A DNA stretch of 8,708 nt from the NCBI RefSeq assembly GCF_000720115.1, contig NZ_JOIR01000082.1:1-8708 (forward strand), given 5' to 3'. Every line of letters begins with the position of its first letter. Within the stretch, counting starts at the first letter, position 1. Below are positions 6,005 through 8,708 of this stretch, piece by piece. The position numbers were made by a program, and so were the translations under genes. The notes below the pieces were generated by a model, which worked only from the letters and a program-made list of their open reading frames with translations, was not told the origin of the DNA and made no database searches. Source of the DNA: Streptomyces sp. NRRL F-2580. GTDB lineage: Bacteria > Actinomycetota > Actinomycetes > Streptomycetales > Streptomycetaceae.

Positions 6005-6028
6005 CCCCAACAACCAGTGCAGTTGGGG
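6005..6028. promoter_or_regulatory. Inverted repeat in the divergent intergenic region
   Basis: CCCCAAC (6005-6011) and GTTGGGG (6022-6028) form a perfect 7-base stem around a 10-base spacer, between the divergent starts at 5912 and 6130. It may be an operator for one or both promoters, or part of a replication or telomere-related control region. No T-run follows, so it is unlikely to be a terminator. Confidence 0.35.
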
Positions 6029-6067
6029 ACCGGGCTCCGAGACACATCCCGAAAACACAACACTCGA

Positions 6068-6124
6068 TAGGGTTAAATCCAATATCTAGGTGGGGTTAAT
6101 TTTGCTAGGGTTCGGGTTGGAGGT
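6068..6124 (+). repeat. Three TAGG-headed units at exact 19-base spacing, directly upstream of tap
   Basis: TAGGGT, TAGGTG and TAGGGT begin at 6068, 6087 and 6106, exactly 19 bases apart, in an AT-rich island (AAATCCAATATC, TTAATTTTGC). GGGTT occurs four times (6070, 6093, 6108, 6114). The units share little beyond the TAGG head, so they are weak repeats. They could be operator half-sites on one DNA face, or overlapping -10-like boxes of the tap promoter (TAGGGT fits TANNNT). The last unit overlaps the tap ribosome binding site GGAGG (6119-6123). Confidence 0.45.
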
Positions 6125-6129
6125 GGGCC

Positions 6130-8238
6130 ATGCCGAGCCAAGAAGAACTGTTCGACGCGGTGGACGCACTGCTGGAGGGCGAGCCGCGGTTGCCGTCTCC
6201 GGCGGAGCGGGCGCGGCTGCGTGAGGCGGCCGGGGTCACGCAGGCCCGGCTCGCGGCCGCATTGAAGTCGACGCCGCAGACGGTGAAGAACTGGGAGAAC
6301 GGCCGCTCCGAGCCGCGCCCGCCGCGCCTGCAGGCGTACCTGCGACTGCTGGACGGCTGGGCCGAGCGGTACCCTGCGCCGGCCGCCTCCGAGTCCACGC
6401 CCGAATCCGCGTCCGCTCCGGCCGCGGTTCCGAAGTCGTTCACCGGCCCCGCGGCGAAACCCGCCGCGCCAGCCACCGCCGCTGCACCGAATCCGGTCGT
6501 GAAAACGCCGGTGGAGGCGGCCAGGCCGTCGGTGACGTCGCGCCGACCGGTGAAGAAGGGCGCCCCGCTGGCGGCCGTCGACCCGCGGTTCCCGCACGGC
6601 CCGCTCGTGGTCCTGGACGGCGACGGCAGCGCGTACGGCGTGGACGGCATCGTGCTGGACTGCCCGGTCAGCTCTGTCCCGGAGTTGGTCGAGTGGACGC
6701 TGAAGGAGTCCGGGCTCGGTACACCGCGCCTGAACCGCAACGGCAAGGACTCCGACCCGCTGGTCGTCCTCACCGCTGCTGCCGCAGTGAAGCTCGGCCT
6801 GCCCGAGCGCCTGGAGGGCCACGAGCAGCGCCGCTCCCTGCGTCTGGAGGACGATCACCCGGTCGTCAAGCAGGTCGCGAAGGCCAAGTGGAAGCTGACC
6901 AAGCGCGGCTTCGGCCCCTGGGCCAGGGTCTACCGGCCCGCGCAGGCCGGGCAGCGGCAGTGCGTGCAGCTGGCCGTCCTGTCCTGGGACGCCCTCGATG
7001 CACGGTCCTGGCCCGGCGTCGCGGGCATGGAGCCGGCAGAGGTCGCCCGCGTGCTGGGTACGTACGCGGCGCGGGTGATCACCCCGCGCGGCTCCACCGC
7101 CACCTCCGGGCTGGAGCTGATGACCGCGCTGCGGCCGCCGACCCGCGCCGTGAAGAACGAGACCACCGGAGAGTGGGAGTCCGCCTACAACCCGGGCTCG
7201 CTCGGCAGCGAGCCGATGGACCCCGCCCCGCCGGAGGCGCCGACCGAGCACCCGGTCGCGCAAGGGTGGGCGGGCGGGTTCCTGGACGAGGAGGCCTACC
7301 AGTGGGTGCGCGACCCGCAGCTGCTCTCCGATGAGGAGTGCCTGCTGCCGTATGCGGTCGGCCTGGACCTGAACACCGCCTTCCTCGCCGCCTCCGCGCG
7401 CCTGGTCGTCGGCCTGTCCGCCCCCGACCACTTCCACCGCCCGGCCTTCAACAAGAAGATCCCCGGCTCCTGGCTGGTCGACCTCTCACACATCGAGCTG
7501 GACCCCCGCCTGCCCTCGCCGTTCACGCCGTCCGGGCAGCGGCCCGAGGGACCGGCCTGGTACCAGACCCACACCGTCGCCTACGCCCAGGAACTCGGTT
7601 ACGACGTCGCCCCGATCGAGGCGTACCTGCGGCGGGAGACCGGCGCGTACCTGGATCCGTGGCACGACCGCCTCAAGACCGCCTACCTCGACACGCTCGC
7701 CGACCTCGGCGTCACCGCCGATCTGGACGACCGCCAGTTCCTCGCCGCGATGGAGCACCACAAGAACGTCGACCCCGGAATGGCGGCCGTACTCGCCGCG
7801 ATCAAAGCGACCGTCAAGGGCGGGATCGGCAAGCTGCGCGAGCGCCCGCAGGGCCGCCACTACCGCGACGGCGAACGCTGGCCGGCGCTGGAGCGGCCCA
7901 CCTGGCGCCCCGACATCCGGGCCGCGGTCATCTCCAAGGCCCGCGTCAACATGCACCGCAAGATGGCCAACACCGCGAAGGCCACCGGCCAGTACCCGCT
8001 CGGCGTCCTCTCCGACTGCGTCGTCTACGCCAGCCCCGGACCCTCCCCGCTCGACTTCATGCCCTACACCACCTCCGGCAAGCCCCTCCCCGGAGCTTTC
8101 CGCCTCGGCACAACGCCGGGCCTCGCGAAGGTCGAAGGCGTCCAGGAGATGGCGTGGGCCGTCGACCTCATGGAGAAGGGCCTCAACCCCGCCCGCCACA
8201 TCAAGGGCGGCGACGCCGTCACCGACGAAGGAGAATAG
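6130..8238 (+). CDS. tap: Telomere-associated protein Tap
   Basis: 702 residues, close to the roughly 700-740 of Streptomyces Tap; ATG at 6130 with GGAGG 6 bases upstream. Tap binds the single-stranded 3' telomere overhang and recruits terminal protein Tpg to the ends of linear replicons. Residues about 27-78 form a Cro/C1-type helix-turn-helix (GVTQARLAAALKSTPQTVKN, WENGRSEPR), followed by an Ala/Pro-rich linker (81-140). The C-terminal half is reminiscent of family B polymerase signatures: GLDLNTAFLAA with D413 (motif A-like), KATVKGGIGKLRER at 559-572 (motif B-like) and VLSDCVVYAS with D629 (motif C-like). I recall a published report that Streptomyces Tap has primase activity, which would fit, but I cannot check it here. 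The gene is undamaged, has strong Streptomyces codon bias, and is followed 5 bases later by tpg. Identity is strong from the HTH, size and tpg linkage. Confidence 0.93.
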   Translation: MPSQEELFDAVDALLEGEPRLPSPAERARLREAAGVTQARLAAALKSTPQTVKNWENGRSEPRPPRLQAYLRLLDGWAERYPAPAASESTPESASAPAAVPKSFTGPAAKPAAPATAAAPNPVVKTPVEAARPSVTSRRPVKKGAPLAAVDPRFPHGPLVVLDGDGSAYGVDGIVLDCPVSSVPELVEWTLKESGLGTPRLNRNGKDSDPLVVLTAAAAVKLGLPERLEGHEQRRSLRLEDDHPVVKQVAKAKWKLTKRGFGPWARVYRPAQAGQRQCVQLAVLSWDALDARSWPGVAGMEPAEVARVLGTYAARVITPRGSTATSGLELMTALRPPTRAVKNETTGEWESAYNPGSLGSEPMDPAPPEAPTEHPVAQGWAGGFLDEEAYQWVRDPQLLSDEECLLPYAVGLDLNTAFLAASARLVVGLSAPDHFHRPAFNKKIPGSWLVDLSHIELDPRLPSPFTPSGQRPEGPAWYQTHTVAYAQELGYDVAPIEAYLRRETGAYLDPWHDRLKTAYLDTLADLGVTADLDDRQFLAAMEHHKNVDPGMAAVLAAIKATVKGGIGKLRERPQGRHYRDGERWPALERPTWRPDIRAAVISKARVNMHRKMANTAKATGQYPLGVLSDCVVYASPGPSPLDFMPYTTSGKPLPGAFRLGTTPGLAKVEGVQEMAWAVDLMEKGLNPARHIKGGDAVTDEGE

Positions 8239-8243
8239 AAGCC

Positions 8244-8708
8244 GTGGGGGACATCGACGACGCTCTGGAGCGGGCGGGCCGCGAGACGTTCACGCGGGAG
8301 CCGCCCAAGACGCTGAAGGGCCGCATCAACTTCCTGACGGGCAAGCTGAAGACCACGAAGGCCGTTGCCGCCGCGCTCGGGGTCAGCCAGCGGTCCGTGG
8401 AGCGCTACCGCACCGGGGAACGCAAGACGCCGCCGAAGGCGATCACCGACCGGATCGACGCCGCCGTACGCGCACGCTGGCAGCCCAAGGTCCGCGACCG
8501 TCGACGCAAGGAAGCCGCCACCCGCACCGGGATCACCGTCGAGACCCGCGCCCGGTTCGGCTACACCGCCCCGATCGGCACCACCGACGACGGGCGGATG
8601 CGACGGCTGACCGTCCACCTCCCACCCGCCTACGCGCAGCGCCTCTTCGACGCCCAACAGCAAGGCGCCGACGACGGTCGGCTGCGGGCGATCGTCGCCG
8701 AAGGCCTC
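8244..8708 (+). CDS. tpg: Telomere terminal protein Tpg, 3' end cut by window
   Basis: 155 residues visible and still open at the window end; known Tpg proteins are about 185 residues, so some 30 are missing. GTG start at 8244, with GGAG (8230-8233) inside the end of tap. The protein is covalently attached to the 5' ends of linear Streptomyces DNA and primes end-patching DNA synthesis. It begins MGDIDDALERAGRETFTREP and has a helix-turn-helix, TKAVAAALGVSQRSVERYRTG (38-58), a basic stretch (WQPKVRDRRRKE, 79-90), ARFGYTAPIGTTDDGRMRRL (103-122) and LTVHLPPAYAQRLFDAQQQG (122-141), all close to the S. coelicolor/S. lividans protein as I remember it. Thr114, in IGTTDD, falls at the same position as the priming threonine reported for S. 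lividans Tpg. It forms an operon with tap. Confidence 0.93.
   Translation, partial: MGDIDDALERAGRETFTREPPKTLKGRINFLTGKLKTTKAVAAALGVSQRSVERYRTGERKTPPKAITDRIDAAVRARWQPKVRDRRRKEAATRTGITVETRARFGYTAPIGTTDDGRMRRLTVHLPPAYAQRLFDAQQQGADDGRLRAIVAEGL

Noticed and set aside
5511..6089. A 192-residue plus-strand ORF
   Set aside because: Mostly Arg/Pro/Ser-rich and antisense to the 5522-5912 gene; only its first few codons may belong to the end of the broken 5169 gene.
6068..6124. True telomeric repeats of the TTAGGG kind
   Set aside because: Streptomyces telomeres are palindromic blocks, not short tandem repeats, and these units diverge strongly after TAGG; regulatory sites are more likely.
6073..7437. 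A 454-residue minus-strand ORF
   Set aside because: Antisense of tap, with Arg/Gly/Gln-rich composition and no supporting signals.
1..8708. CRISPR array, tRNA, rRNA or attachment site
   Set aside because: No regularly spaced repeat array of sufficient length, no cloverleaf or CCA-ended tRNA-like sequence and no rRNA signature were seen on either strand.

Overview
The window is very GC-rich DNA with the strong third-position G/C bias of Streptomyces and close relatives. Its clearest content, at the right edge, is a tap-tpg operon. Tap (telomere-associated protein) and Tpg (telomere terminal protein) maintain the protein-capped ends of linear Streptomyces chromosomes and plasmids, so the window most likely comes from a linear replicon, either a chromosome arm or a linear plasmid. 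No telomere palindromes, tRNA, rRNA or CRISPR array are visible.

Left part (1-2510). A minus-strand unit holds an intact 360-residue protein with several helix-turn-helix-like stretches and a C-terminal segment resembling DUF6292 (137-1219). Just upstream of it lies a frameshifted small zinc-finger gene (1275-1683), and in front of that an AT-rich palindrome that looks like an operator. On the plus strand follow a GC-rich hairpin and a two-gene toxin-antitoxin-like pair (1988-2448) with a RelE/ParE-like second protein, closed by a terminator hairpin.

Middle part (2511-5912) looks like a patchwork of decaying DNA. It holds the C-terminal part of a UvrD-type helicase with a frameshift inside its Walker B motif, cut off at an 86-base block of repeated ACACTCC motifs flanked by a 7-base direct repeat (probable remnant of a mobile element). 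An intact lipoprotein with a DUF4344-type metallopeptidase signature follows (4047-5039). Two convergent unrecognised small genes come next, each broken by single-base shifts.

Right part (5913-8708). A divergent intergenic region contains an AT-rich stretch with TAGG motifs repeating every 19 bases directly in front of tap. Then come tap (702 residues, intact) and tpg (155 residues visible, cut by the window edge), 5 bases apart and clearly one operon.

The apparent single-base shifts (seven candidate sites) all fall in the small hypothetical genes and the helicase fragment. About 5 kb of other coding sequence reads through cleanly. This fits gene decay in an accessory region better than uniform sequencing error, but reads would be needed to settle it.
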